From NCBI RefSeq assembly GCF_030341905.1, contig NZ_JATAAF010000017.1, positions 1-58,912 on the forward strand: 58,912 nt of DNA, in the 5' to 3' direction. The position numbers and the translations under genes were made by a program. The notes below the pieces were generated by a model. It worked only from the letters and a program-made list of their open reading frames with translations. It made no database searches and had not been told where the DNA came from. This document shows, one piece after another, positions 25,780-34,252 of the stretch; the stretch's first letter is position 1, and each line of letters begins with the position of its first letter. This DNA comes from Porticoccus sp. W117 (lineage in GTDB: Bacteria; Pseudomonadota; Gammaproteobacteria; Pseudomonadales; Porticoccaceae).

Positions 25780-27486
25780 TTACCGAGCAGACAGATGCTC
25801 GTTGACCTGTAGTGATTGTGCCATTTTAACCAACTGGATCATTTCTGCGCGATAGCCTTGGCGATCATTGCCTCGTGCGCCCTGTGCCAGTGCCAGCAAT
25901 TCTGCGTAGCCAAAATCCTGCAGCCAGGTGTTGCCACTCAGGTGTTGGGCAAATGCCGCCGCTGCCGCGCTCCAGCGGAAGTTCTCGCTGCTGTTATCCA
26001 ATGGCGTAATTTGCTGGCGTTTAATGGCCTGCTGTAACAGGGTACTGGTTGTCTGCTCCGGCAGCTTGTAACGCAGTTTTAAATAAGCCAGTTCGTCGCC
26101 TTTCTCCTGGGACTGTGGCTGGTTGCTGTAACGCAGGGGGTCAACGGTGAGTGCGTTGCTATCTGTTAGCACTATTTCATAGAGTGCGGTGACACTGTGC
26201 CCGGCGCCGATTTCACCGGCATCTACTTTGTCGTTGTTAAAATCCTCCCGCTTCAGCAGGCGGCTTTCGTAACCGATCAGGCGGTACTCTGCCACTTGTG
26301 GCGAAAATTCAATTTGTATTTTGACGTCTTTGGCAATGGTATACAGGGTGCCGCTGAGTTGCTCCACCAGCGCTTTGCGGGCTTCTTTGGCCGTGTCGAT
26401 ATAGGCAGCATTGCCGTTGCCAATTTCCGCCAGTTCATTCATCAGGGCGTCGTTGTAATTGCCTGTGCCAAAGCCAAGCGTTGTAAGCTCGATACCACTG
26501 CCCCGTTGCTGTTTAACCAAATCTTTTAACGCCTCTATATTGGTTACCCCCACATTGAAATCCCCATCGGTAGCGAGGATAACCCGGTTAACGCCATCGT
26601 CTTTAAATTCTTGCCGGGCAATCTGGTAAGCCAGCTCAATGCCCGCAGCTCCGTTGGTGGAGCCGCCCGCCTGTAGCTGTTTCAAGGCCCGATAAATAGC
26701 ATGGCGGTCATTGCCTGCGGTGGCTGGCAACACCACACCTGAAGCCCCCGCATAAACCACGATGCTGACAGTGTCGTTTTTACGCAGTGATTTACTCAGT
26801 AGCTTCAGGGAGTTTTTCAGCAAGCCGAGTTTATTGGGGTAGTTCATGGAACCGGAGACATCCACCAAAAAAACCAGGTTAGCTGGTGGCAGTTGTGAGG
26901 ATTCTATTTCATAACCCTGCAACCCCACATGCAATAGATGGCGACCCATTGCCCAAGGACTGGGAGCCACTTCTGTGGTGATGGAAAAGGGGGCTTTGCG
27001 ATTGTCTGGAGCCGGGTACTGGTAATCAAAGTAGTTTATAAATTCCTCACTGCGAATAGCGTCTGCCGGTGGCAGGGCGCCGCTGCTGAGATAACGGCGC
27101 GCGTTGGCGTAAGCGGCGCTGTCTACGTCAATGCTAAAGGTGCTAACAGGCTTTTCGCTGACCTGTAGAAAACTGTTGGCATCGCGGTGGCGGTAGTTTT
27201 TCCGGTTTGGCTCCTGGTGATATTGGGGGGAGGATGGTGCCATCACACGTGCCAGTAGTGGGCGAGCACTGTTGGGATCAAACTTTTTGAAGTTATCTTG
27301 CGGAGCATCTGACATCTCGGCAACCGTATGAACCTCTTCTTCCTGAAAAATATTTGCATCCGCCTGGCTGACGCGATCTTCTTCTACGGTGGTGCAAGCC
27401 ACCATAGCCAGAACGCTGAGCAGTGTCGTAGTGGCGGCAAGTGTGCTGATGCTCGCTACTGTTATCGCAGAATTGATGTTTTTCAT
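25780..27486 (-). CDS. VWA domain lipoprotein (YfbK-like)
   Basis: A 568-residue exported lipoprotein: the signal peptide ends in LAMVAC with Cys about 30. After a polar linker, the von Willebrand factor N-terminal domain starts at about 105 (FSIDVDSAAYANARRYL) and the VWA domain at about 190, with the metal-binding DVSGSMN motif. The remaining half, with QVAEYRLIGYESRLL and LAYLKLRYKLP, matches the DUF3520-type tail of YfbK proteins. AAGGAGCCAGCG precedes the ATG; in-frame sequence upstream is rejected. It is 13 bp upstream of the sigma gene on the same strand and probably in one operon. A role in envelope sensing or adhesion is a guess. Confidence 0.9.
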   Translation of the reverse strand: MKNINSAITVASISTLAATTTLLSVLAMVACTTVEEDRVSQADANIFQEEEVHTVAEMSDAPQDNFKKFDPNSARPLLARVMAPSSPQYHQEPNRKNYRHRDANSFLQVSEKPVSTFSIDVDSAAYANARRYLSSGALPPADAIRSEEFINYFDYQYPAPDNRKAPFSITTEVAPSPWAMGRHLLHVGLQGYEIESSQLPPANLVFLVDVSGSMNYPNKLGLLKNSLKLLSKSLRKNDTVSIVVYAGASGVVLPATAGNDRHAIYRALKQLQAGGSTNGAAGIELAYQIARQEFKDDGVNRVILATDGDFNVGVTNIEALKDLVKQQRGSGIELTTLGFGTGNYNDALMNELAEIGNGNAAYIDTAKEARKALVEQLSGTLYTIAKDVKIQIEFSPQVAEYRLIGYESRLLKREDFNNDKVDAGEIGAGHSVTALYEIVLTDSNALTVDPLRYSNQPQSQEKGDELAYLKLRYKLPEQTTSTLLQQAIKRQQITPLDNSSENFRWSAAAAAFAQHLSGNTWLQDFGYAELLALAQGARGNDRQGYRAEMIQLVKMAQSLQVNEHLSAR

Positions 27487-27605
27487 CGCTGGCTCCTTGT
27501 TGTGAGCGTTGTATTGGTAAACGCCAGCGGTGCCAAATCGGGTTGCTGTCAACGCCGGGTCGACTGTGCCGTTTTCCCTCAAAGCAACTTTTTGAGGGTA
27601 GTCTG

Positions 27606-27980
27606 ATGAAACTGGTTTTATCTCTGGTCTGCTGTCTGTTTCTGGTGGCTTGCGCCAACACCTACCGCGGCTATGGTTACAGCGGGGTGATTATTGATGA
27701 GAAGGGCGTTGATATGGCTGCCTTTCACGGTGATCTGGCGGACTGCGAGGGTTATGCTGGCTATATCAACAAAGGCGAGCGGGTAGCTGGCCGCGCCGCT
27801 GAAGGTGCTGTTGTCGGCGGCGTGTTGGGTGCTATTTTTGACGGTAGCGATGGGGCCGCCAAAGGTGCCGGAACCGGTGCGGTATTGTCCGGTGTTAGAG
27901 GTGCCCGTTCCGCCGAGTGGGAGAAAAAACGCGTGGTACGCAACTGCTTAAGAAATCGAGGATACAGAGTACTTAATTAG
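27606..27980 (+). CDS. Glycine-zipper lipoprotein
   Basis: A 124-residue lipoprotein with a signal peptide ending LFLVAC (Cys 16). The middle contains a glycine zipper (AVVGGVLGAIF ... GAGTGAVLSGV), a helix-packing motif that inserts in membranes. Two further cysteines (in DLADCEGYA and VRNCLRN) flank it and could pair. GAGGG lies seven bases before the ATG; the in-frame upstream start at 27543 lacks signal-peptide logic. It is divergent from the VWA operon with a 119-bp gap. Function unknown, probably envelope-associated. Confidence 0.8.
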   Translation: MKLVLSLVCCLFLVACANTYRGYGYSGVIIDEKGVDMAAFHGDLADCEGYAGYINKGERVAGRAAEGAVVGGVLGAIFDGSDGAAKGAGTGAVLSGVRGARSAEWEKKRVVRNCLRNRGYRVLN

Positions 27981-27986
27981 AATTTT

Positions 27987-28065
27987 GGTGGATTACGCCT
28001 TTGACTAATCCACCCTACGATCAGGCGCTGTAGGGCGGATTAGCTGCGCAGCAGCGTAATCCGCC
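27987..28065. repeat. Palindromic intergenic repeat (GTAGGGTGGATTA family), inverted pair
   Basis: Units 27987-28018 and 28030-28065 fill the space between the converging lipoprotein and protease genes. The second unit carries the GGCGGATTA variant of the arm, also seen at 35236. Confidence 0.88.
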
Positions 28066-28069
28066 AAGG

Positions 28070-28597
28070 CTACTGCCGAATCGTCAAACTATCCCCTTTT
28101 TGCACCAGCTCAAGGTGCTGCAAGACGCTCATCCCCAGCAGAATCTCATTCGCCTTCATGTGCGGGTTAATACTGGCGCGCACATTGCGCATTTCTATGC
28201 CACCGAGGGTAAATGTATCCAGAGTGGTGCCATAAACCTGAATAATGCCGTTAGCGGTAGAGGCATTGAAACTGCGGCCGCGGCTTAAGCCCAGTTTTTT
28301 CTCAAGATGGCCGGGAATAGACACATCGGTGGCACCGGTATCCAGTAGATAGGTAACTGTCTTGCCATTGATGGTGCCGTTGGCCACATAGTGGCCCCAG
28401 CGGTTTCTTTGCAGGCTGACTTCCACCTGACCGCCGCTGGAGGTCGTGGCGACATTCTGGTTGGGGTTGTAGCGGCTTTCTTCCCAATTGCCAAATACCC
28501 AGGTGAGCAGGGCAAGCACGATCAACCAGCCAGCGATCATCATGCCGCGGCCTATGGACTTGCCGGGTTGTTGGGCAGGGTGCTGCGGTGGCTCCAT
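28070..28597 (-). CDS. Retropepsin-like aspartic protease, membrane-anchored (TIGR02281 type)
   Basis: A 175-residue protein with one membrane helix near residues 18-36. The periplasmic domain has the single catalytic motif Asp86-Thr-Gly-Ala (YLLDTGATDVSIP) and the second retropepsin block around ILLGMSVLQHLEL. Such clan AA proteases act as dimers, each chain giving one DTG. It follows the DUF2461 gene on the same strand by 12 bp, so the two are probably one operon. The natural substrate is not known. Confidence 0.88.
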   Translation of the reverse strand: MEPPQHPAQQPGKSIGRGMMIAGWLIVLALLTWVFGNWEESRYNPNQNVATTSSGGQVEVSLQRNRWGHYVANGTINGKTVTYLLDTGATDVSIPGHLEKKLGLSRGRSFNASTANGIIQVYGTTLDTFTLGGIEMRNVRASINPHMKANEILLGMSVLQHLELVQKGDSLTIRQ

Positions 28598-28609
28598 AAA
28601 TACTTCCCG

Positions 28610-29284
28610 TTAAAATTTTACGTCTATAGCCTGACACAAAAATTTCATAAGCGGGGTGGCGCTGTCAAATTGTTTGGCAATTTTGTTGACCAGGCTTTTC
28701 TCAAAAAGGACTTTTTCATCCAGCTCGGTAACCGCAATAAAGTCTTTGCGCTTTAGTTCTTCCACCAGTGGGTGCTCGGCATCAAAACCCCGCGGTGGCC
28801 TTTTTAAGGAATCCCCCGCCATAGAAAAGTGCTGAAAGGGTTTGTGCGCCAGTGCTTGCTGATACGGTTTTGGCTTTTCGGTGATGGCCGTTCGTATTTT
28901 CAGCAGTGTGGCGCTGTCCGGGCGCCAGATGCCCACGCCAACGAATACTTCCCCCGGTTCAATGTGAAGGTAAAAGCCGGGGGCATGCACATCCTTGCCC
29001 AAGCGGTGGCGAAACTGAATACCAATGTTGGTTTTATAGGGGGTTTTGTCTTTGCCAAAGCGGGTGTCGCGGTAAATTCGCATCAGCGACCCGCCGACTT
29101 TTTTAGGGATGGCTTCAAACTGCGGGCTGATTTTTGCCAGCGGTGCGGCCATCTGCTCAATAAACTCCAGAGCTGGCGTGCGCACAACATCTTCGTAGTC
29201 CTGCTTGTGGTCGTTAAACCAGTCGCGATTGTTGTTGGTGCGGAGTTGCTGCAAAAAGGAAATGGTTTTTGTGGTGAACGGCAT
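28610..29284 (-). CDS. DUF2461 family protein (TIGR02453)
   Basis: A 224-residue cytoplasmic protein recognised from the family pattern: LQQLRTNNNRDWFNDHKQDY at the N-terminus, then GGSLMRIYRDTRFGKDKTPYK and the HAPGFYLHIEPGEVFVGVG block. The family is widespread in bacteria and some fungi; no biochemical role is established. ATG 29284 gives the expected N-terminus. No catalytic motif is visible. Confidence 0.9.
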   Translation of the reverse strand: MPFTTKTISFLQQLRTNNNRDWFNDHKQDYEDVVRTPALEFIEQMAAPLAKISPQFEAIPKKVGGSLMRIYRDTRFGKDKTPYKTNIGIQFRHRLGKDVHAPGFYLHIEPGEVFVGVGIWRPDSATLLKIRTAITEKPKPYQQALAHKPFQHFSMAGDSLKRPPRGFDAEHPLVEELKRKDFIAVTELDEKVLFEKSLVNKIAKQFDSATPLMKFLCQAIDVKF

Positions 29285-29357
29285 GGTGCAATCCTCGTGG
29301 CTGTTTTACACAGGACGAACAGCGGCTAATGGTTTCGACAATTTCCTAAGCAGCCTG

Positions 29358-29897
29358 TTATTTTTTCACCGGTCTCTTTTGTAATTTGCGTTGCAATGTT
29401 CGCCGGTGCATGCCCAATTGCCGTGCACTGGCAGAGATGTTGTTGTGGTTTTCTGCCAGAACCCGTTGGATATGTTCCCACTCCAGGCGATCCATAGAGG
29501 GCGGTGTGTCGGCGATAGCCGTATCCGGATCGCCATCTTCCCCGTCGAAGGCAGACAGTATGTCCGCCAGGGTGACGGGTTTGCAAAGGTAGTTAAGGGC
29601 GCCCAGTTTGATGGCTTCCACGGCGGTGGCGACGCTGGAATAGCCGGTAAGAATCACCACCTGGCAGTCGGGCAACAGTTGTTTGAGCTCTTGCAACAGG
29701 TGCAGGCCTGATGACTCTGCCAACTTCAAATCAAGCACCGCATGTGAGGGCTGCTCTTTTGCCGCCAGGGCCAGGGCATCCTCCGCGGTATTGGCCACGG
29801 CGACTTGTTCGTCGCGCCGCTGCAGTGAACGACAAAGAGTGGCAGAGAAGGTGGCGTCATCATCCACCAGCAGCCATTTGCGTTTGGTATCGGTCAT
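29358..29897 (-). CDS. Response regulator, RegA/PrrA/ActR type
   Basis: A 179-residue two-domain regulator. The receiver domain (about 8-120) has the acidic pocket LLVDDDA, the phosphorylation site Asp56 (HAVLDLKLAE) and the Lys of CKPVT. The C-terminus is a Fis-type helix-turn-helix (NNISASARQLGMHRRTLQRK) as in RegA, which controls genes in response to the quinone redox state. It overlaps the kinase gene by 4 bp (ATGA), as expected for its cognate partner. Regulon not visible here. Confidence 0.92.
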   Translation of the reverse strand: MTDTKRKWLLVDDDATFSATLCRSLQRRDEQVAVANTAEDALALAAKEQPSHAVLDLKLAESSGLHLLQELKQLLPDCQVVILTGYSSVATAVEAIKLGALNYLCKPVTLADILSAFDGEDGDPDTAIADTPPSMDRLEWEHIQRVLAENHNNISASARQLGMHRRTLQRKLQKRPVKK

Positions 29898-31168
29898 TGT
29901 GGCGGCACCTCTGCCAGTGGCAATAGCACTTGCGTCATAGTGCCGCCGCCTTCCACGTTATCCATCAACACCTGGCCACCGATGCGGTTAAAGGTGGTGT
30001 GGGTAAGAAACAACCCCAGCCCCATACCGCTGGCTTTAGAGCTGGTAAACGGTTGGCCCATTTGCTCCCGCTGCTCAGGGGTAAGGCCATCGCCGAAATC
30101 CCGCACCGTCAGCTGCAATTGCTGTCTGCCCCACTGGACGGCAATTTCTACACGCGGGCTGGCATCGGCGGCGTTGTTGAGTATGTTGTGAATGGACTGA
30201 GCCACTGTGGGTGGGTAATGCACATCCACCGTCGGGCAGTTGTCGTGCCAGCTAATTTCCGGGCGGGCATCCGGGCGCATCACTTGCCAACTGGTGAACA
30301 GCTCTTCCAGATACTGGCGCAAATCGCGCCCCGGTTGTTGCTGGTCGCTGTCGATTTCAGCGGTGTTTACCAGGCGCTGCAACGTGGCTCGACATTGTTT
30401 GACCTGTTCTTGCAGCACGCTTATGTCGTCACTGTCCTGATGTTTGCTATCGGCCATATCGTCCAGCAATAGCTGCATGGTGTTCAGCGGCGTACCCAGT
30501 TCGTGAGCCGTACCCGCTGCCAGTGTGGCCACTGCCAATACCTGGTTATTGCGCAGCTCATCTTCCCGCAAACGATTGGCTGTGGCTTCCTGGCGGCGCA
30601 GGTCAGCGGCCATGCGAGAAATAAAAAAAGTGATCAATGCGGCGCTAACCGCGAAGTTCGCCCACATGCCCACAAGGTGAAGGTTGGCACCATCACCGCC
30701 GCCGTGGTGATGGTGATGAGGTGCCAACGCCATCACCGGATGGTTGTAGTAAAACAACGCGCTGTAGGCCAGCAGAGACAGTGCAGCAATCAGCCAGCTG
30801 TAACTTCGCGGCAGGGTGGCTGCAGCGATGCAAATGGGCACCAGGTAGTAGGAAACAAAGGGGTTGCTGGCACCACCGCTGAAATAAAGCAGGGCGGAAA
30901 AGAACACCATATCCGCCAACAGGTGGGCAAAAAACTCCGCTTCCGTCAGCGGCGCCCGCCAGTGGCTGCGCCATATGCTGGCGGCCAGTACTGCACTGTA
31001 AATCAACAGGACAATGGCGAGTATATTGCCGGGCAGGCCAATGTCTGACAGTACCCAAAAATAGTACAGCGCCAGAAATTGACCGCCGATGGCGATGCAG
31101 CGAATCAGGTTGAGGCGTTTGAGATTGCGGCGAATCAGCGCACTGGAATTGGGGGGCAGGGTAGGCAT
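29894..31168 (-). CDS. Redox-sensing histidine kinase, RegB/PrrB type
   Basis: A 424-residue inner-membrane kinase with about six N-terminal helices. It has the quinone-binding heptad GGASNPF and following membrane segment, the phosphorylation site His222 in HELGTPLN, and a conserved redox Cys259 in KQCRATLQ, matching RegB Cys265 of Rhodobacter. The ATPase domain follows (NNAADASP; GMGLGLFLTH). A loop between two helices contains five consecutive histidines (APHHHHHGGG), possibly a metal-binding or pH-sensing feature. It is transcribed ahead of the regulator gene with a 4-bp overlap. Start ATG 31168. Confidence 0.92.
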   Translation of the reverse strand: MPTLPPNSSALIRRNLKRLNLIRCIAIGGQFLALYYFWVLSDIGLPGNILAIVLLIYSAVLAASIWRSHWRAPLTEAEFFAHLLADMVFFSALLYFSGGASNPFVSYYLVPICIAAATLPRSYSWLIAALSLLAYSALFYYNHPVMALAPHHHHHGGGDGANLHLVGMWANFAVSAALITFFISRMAADLRRQEATANRLREDELRNNQVLAVATLAAGTAHELGTPLNTMQLLLDDMADSKHQDSDDISVLQEQVKQCRATLQRLVNTAEIDSDQQQPGRDLRQYLEELFTSWQVMRPDARPEISWHDNCPTVDVHYPPTVAQSIHNILNNAADASPRVEIAVQWGRQQLQLTVRDFGDGLTPEQREQMGQPFTSSKASGMGLGLFLTHTTFNRIGGQVLMDNVEGGGTMTQVLLPLAEVPPQ

Positions 31169-31188
31169 GCGCCTATGGTACCTGCGGA

Positions 31189-31218
31189 CAAAAAAAAGGA
31201 AAGCCGAGGCTTTCCTTT
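31189..31218 (-). terminator. Rho-independent terminator for the aminotransferase gene
   Basis: Read on the minus strand, AAAGGAAAGCC and GGCTTTCCTTT form an 11-bp stem with a tiny loop, followed by eight T residues. It lies 30-60 bases after the class III aminotransferase stop and isolates it from the kinase gene. Confidence 0.85.
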
Positions 31219-31247
31219 AATGGGGTTTTGATCGCATGTTGCAGGTT

Positions 31248-32750
31248 TTAGCCTTTACGCGGCCCGTTGAGCAGAGCGTCCCGGGTTACGTCAACCAGCA
31301 GGTCAATCTCCTCGTCGCTAATACCAAACCAGGGTGTAAAGCGCAGGGAGTTGGTGCCGCCATGAATGACGTTAACGCCACGAGTGCGCATATACTCTTC
31401 AGTACTGTCGGCACCGTAGCATTTGTAGGTGTCGCTCAGTTCCACACTCATCAGCAGCCCAGTACCTTGCACGGCGGTGATGGCACCGTTCATTTCTGCC
31501 TGCAATGCGGTGAATTTGGCGACCAGCTGTTCGCCAGCAGACACAATGTTGGTGCGAAGATCGTCGCTCATATTGTTGAGAACCGCCACGGCCACATCCA
31601 TAGCGCGAGGGTTGGTAGTCATGGTATTGCCGTACAAACCCTTCTGGTAAAGGTGGTCGGCTTTTTCATTCAGCGCCAAAACCGACAGCGGGTATTGACC
31701 GCCATTGATGGCCTTGGAGTAGGTTTCCATATCCGGCGCTGACAGGTTTTCAAAACCGGGGTAATCGGTAATAGACAAGTTGCCAGTGGTGCGCAGCCCA
31801 GCTTGAATGGAGTCTGCCAGCAGCAGTGCCCCGTGTTCTTCAGTCAGGCGGCGGGCCAGTGCGTAGAATTCCGGCGTGGTGGCCAGACCAGGGTTGCCTT
31901 CACCCATCACAGGTTCGAAGAACATGGATTCGATAAACAGTTGTTCTTTATCGGCGTATTCAAAGGCAGCCTGCAGCCCTTCGCAGTCATTGGCAGCCAC
32001 GGTGAGCAGATTGTCGCCCTGTTGGAAACTGGCTAGGTACTTTTTGTAAGTGCTCATGCTGGAATCGGAGTACTGGGCCGGGCGGTCGGTGCGACCGTGG
32101 AAGGCGCCCTTCAGCGCCAGGCGCACAATGCGCTTGCCTTCATGCTTGCCACCGGCTTCTGTCATCAGCTTGGCGTTAATGTCCGAGATACGGGCCGCCA
32201 CAGACACCGATTCGCTGCCGGAGTTTATGCACAGGAAGCTGCGGTACGGGCAGCCTTGGCTGCGGTTGTGGCCAACCTCCCGGCGCAAGGCTGCCATCAG
32301 TGCCATTTGGCTGATGTTTGGCGTCATGATATTGGCCATCACATGGGGCTGGTTCATGGCGTCAAGAATCACCTCTGGAGCATGCCCCAGACCCAGCATG
32401 CCGTAACCGCCGGTGTCGTAGAGTACCGCGCCTTTCAGGGTTACGATCCAGGGGCCGGCAGCGGCAGCGGCAACGTAGGGGTTGATGGCGTCGCTGTTGT
32501 AAAAATTCAGGTAGCCCTGCTGGATCTGTTCAATCTGCTGTTGTTCATCCAGATCCACCAGCTGCGGGTATTGCCCGGCAATGGTGTTGGCGTAGGTCAC
32601 CGCCGCGTCAATGGCTTGCAGCAACTTCGGATCACGGCTGGCAAAGGTTTCAATCTGCTGATCGCTGAGGCCGGTAGTCAGGCGCTCACCTGCAAAACGG
32701 CGCAGGGGGGAAAGGCGGTCGATAACGGGTAATTGTTCAATCATGGTCAT
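31248..32750 (-). CDS. Class III aminotransferase (PLP-dependent), substrate unknown
   Basis: A 500-residue fold-type I enzyme. The core has GYGMLGLGHAPEVILDAM, the Ser/Gly-rich phosphate-binding SGSESVSVAARI, the PLP ring-nitrogen Asp in LLLADSIQAGLRTTGN, and the Schiff-base Lys346 in YSKAINGGQYPLSVLAL. The Asp is followed by Ser rather than the common Glu (DSIQ in place of DEVQ), and a long N-terminal segment of about 70 residues precedes the first conserved block. These features mark a subgroup I cannot name. ATG 32750 or 32744 are both possible. A pair of palindromes upstream (32827-32875) suggests its own regulator. Confidence 0.85.
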   Translation of the reverse strand: MTMIEQLPVIDRLSPLRRFAGERLTTGLSDQQIETFASRDPKLLQAIDAAVTYANTIAGQYPQLVDLDEQQQIEQIQQGYLNFYNSDAINPYVAAAAAGPWIVTLKGAVLYDTGGYGMLGLGHAPEVILDAMNQPHVMANIMTPNISQMALMAALRREVGHNRSQGCPYRSFLCINSGSESVSVAARISDINAKLMTEAGGKHEGKRIVRLALKGAFHGRTDRPAQYSDSSMSTYKKYLASFQQGDNLLTVAANDCEGLQAAFEYADKEQLFIESMFFEPVMGEGNPGLATTPEFYALARRLTEEHGALLLADSIQAGLRTTGNLSITDYPGFENLSAPDMETYSKAINGGQYPLSVLALNEKADHLYQKGLYGNTMTTNPRAMDVAVAVLNNMSDDLRTNIVSAGEQLVAKFTALQAEMNGAITAVQGTGLLMSVELSDTYKCYGADSTEEYMRTRGVNVIHGGTNSLRFTPWFGISDEEIDLLVDVTRDALLNGPRKG

Positions 32751-32826
32751 AGGGCTATCCGGTTGGTGCGGCTGTGTTTTTTTAATTTTAGTGGCCAAGG
32801 ATGGCATTATGAATTGGCAAAATAGG

Positions 32827-32875
32827 CATATTGACGTAATTAATAATCAATATGGAGGTCATATTGGTCAATATG
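32827..32875. promoter_or_regulatory. Operator-like cluster of CATATTGA half-sites
   Basis: Four half-sites lie within 49 bp: CATATTGA 32827-32834, TCAATATG 32847-32854, CATATTGG 32860-32867 and TCAATATG 32868-32875. They form one palindrome with a 12-base spacer and one with none (CATATTGGTCAATATG). The cluster lies 77 bases upstream of the aminotransferase start and 150 bases before the membrane-protein gene on the other strand. It looks like a dimeric regulator site; no regulator gene is next to it. Confidence 0.55.
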
Positions 32876-33022
32876 ACTATTTCTAGAAAGCCTATCTTAT
32901 AGGGAGAAAGGAACTTTTCCTGTTTTTACCTGAAAAGTACTTAAGTAGGCATGGTTTTTCTTGAGTTCATGCTGGAAGTGAGCGAGCCTGAAGTTCAATG
33001 AAAATTGTTGGTGGCATCGAAG

Positions 33023-33631
33023 ATGAAAGAAATTGATGAAGCTAGAAAGCGTGAGGCAAAGCAAAATCTTACGATATTGCCTTCGGTAGTTGTTTATCTC
33101 GTCTTATTTTTAGGTGTGATATGGACCCTTATGTCTGAAGAAGTGGTATTTATGGGAGTAAAGTATTATGGAGTTGTAAAGTCGCTCTGGTTTTTAAACT
33201 TGATTGTTATGGGGGTCGCCGCATTAGTTGTCGGCCTTGTTGGAATCTCGGTTTTGATCTTTATCAGAGAAGTGGCTAACAGTTTAAGGGCTATGCTGCG
33301 CCTTCCTAAGCTGATCGGAATTTCAGCTTTTTTATTGGTGTTAAGTGGTGGGTTGTTTTTTCTGGCACTCTATATAAATGAGTACTTATCGGCGGATGTA
33401 TATCGGTTGAACTTTAAAATTGAGAATGCCGTTGGTGATTTTAAGATTATTCACGATTACACCGAATTTATATTACTCATAGGATCTATGTTTATTGGTG
33501 CTTTGATGTTTGTTGTTATTTCCTGGGCTTTTTTATTGCCTTCTTACGCTAGGAATCTGGCTAAAGAGATATTGAAGTTGGCTGTTGACAAGCCTGTGTG
33601 CTCTGAGGATTTGAGCCGCAGTCATGATTAA
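33023..33631 (+). CDS. Hypothetical four-helix membrane protein
   Basis: A 202-residue membrane protein with helices at about 19-37, 58-80, 98-120 and 148-175. A charged N-terminal tail (MKEIDEARKREAKQ) precedes the first helix. Codon use is more AT-rich than the flanks, pointing to acquired DNA. I do not recognise the family. Start ATG 33023 is chosen by coding appearance; TTG 33005 is in frame, and neither has a good ribosome binding site. A 42-bp gap separates it from nudK on the same strand. Confidence 0.65.
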   Translation: MKEIDEARKREAKQNLTILPSVVVYLVLFLGVIWTLMSEEVVFMGVKYYGVVKSLWFLNLIVMGVAALVVGLVGISVLIFIREVANSLRAMLRLPKLIGISAFLLVLSGGLFFLALYINEYLSADVYRLNFKIENAVGDFKIIHDYTEFILLIGSMFIGALMFVVISWAFLLPSYARNLAKEILKLAVDKPVCSEDLSRSHD

Positions 33632-33673
33632 AGAAGATATATCAGTCAATTAAGGTAAGTATTGAGGGTTGCT

Positions 33674-34252
33674 GTGAACAAAAAAATCCGAAATCTTGAG
33701 AAAACACTTCTATCAGACAACTGGTACTTGTTAAACAAATACTCTTTTGAATATCAAAATTTTGAAGGTGACTGGCATTATCAAGAGCGTGAAGCCTATG
33801 ATCGCGGCAATGGCGCCACCATACTTCTTTACAATAGTAAAAAGAGTACAGTCATCTTAACTCGGCAGTTCCGCTTGCCAACTTATATCAACGGTAATTC
33901 CGATGGCATGATGGTTGAGGCCTGTGCCGGGTTACTGGATGGCGACAATGCGGAAGATTGCATTAAAAAAGAGGCTGAGGAAGAAACCGGATTCCGTATT
34001 TCATCTGTGGAAAAAATCTTTGAAGCCTATATGTCGCCCGGTACCGTGACTGAAATACTTCATTTCTTTCTTGGCGAGTATGACGATTCCATGAAGGTAT
34101 CATCTGGCGGTGGCTTGGCTGAAGAGCAAGAAAATATTGAGGTGCTTGAAGTCAAATTTTCTGAAGCACTTGAAATGATGGCGTCTGGTGAAATTAAGGA
34201 CGCTAAAACGATCATGCTCTTGCAGTACGCCCAGCTCCATCAACTTTGCTAA
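33674..34252 (+). CDS. nudK: GDP-mannose pyrophosphatase, Nudix family
   Basis: A 192-residue Nudix hydrolase that splits GDP-mannose. It follows E. coli NudK closely: YDRGNGATILLYN, the region RQFRLPTYINGNSDGMMVEA, and the Nudix box in GLLDGDNAEDCIKKEAEEET with Lys in place of the Nudix Arg-Glu Arg, as in NudK's own divergent box. The C-terminal part (YMSPGTVTEILHFF; GGGLAEEQENIEVLE) also matches. GTG 33674 with GAGGG five bases upstream gives nearly the same length as E. coli (191). The stop overlaps the cmoB stop tail-to-tail by 3-4 bp, so there is no room for a terminator. Confidence 0.9.
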   Translation: MNKKIRNLEKTLLSDNWYLLNKYSFEYQNFEGDWHYQEREAYDRGNGATILLYNSKKSTVILTRQFRLPTYINGNSDGMMVEACAGLLDGDNAEDCIKKEAEEETGFRISSVEKIFEAYMSPGTVTEILHFFLGEYDDSMKVSSGGGLAEEQENIEVLEVKFSEALEMMASGEIKDAKTIMLLQYAQLHQLC

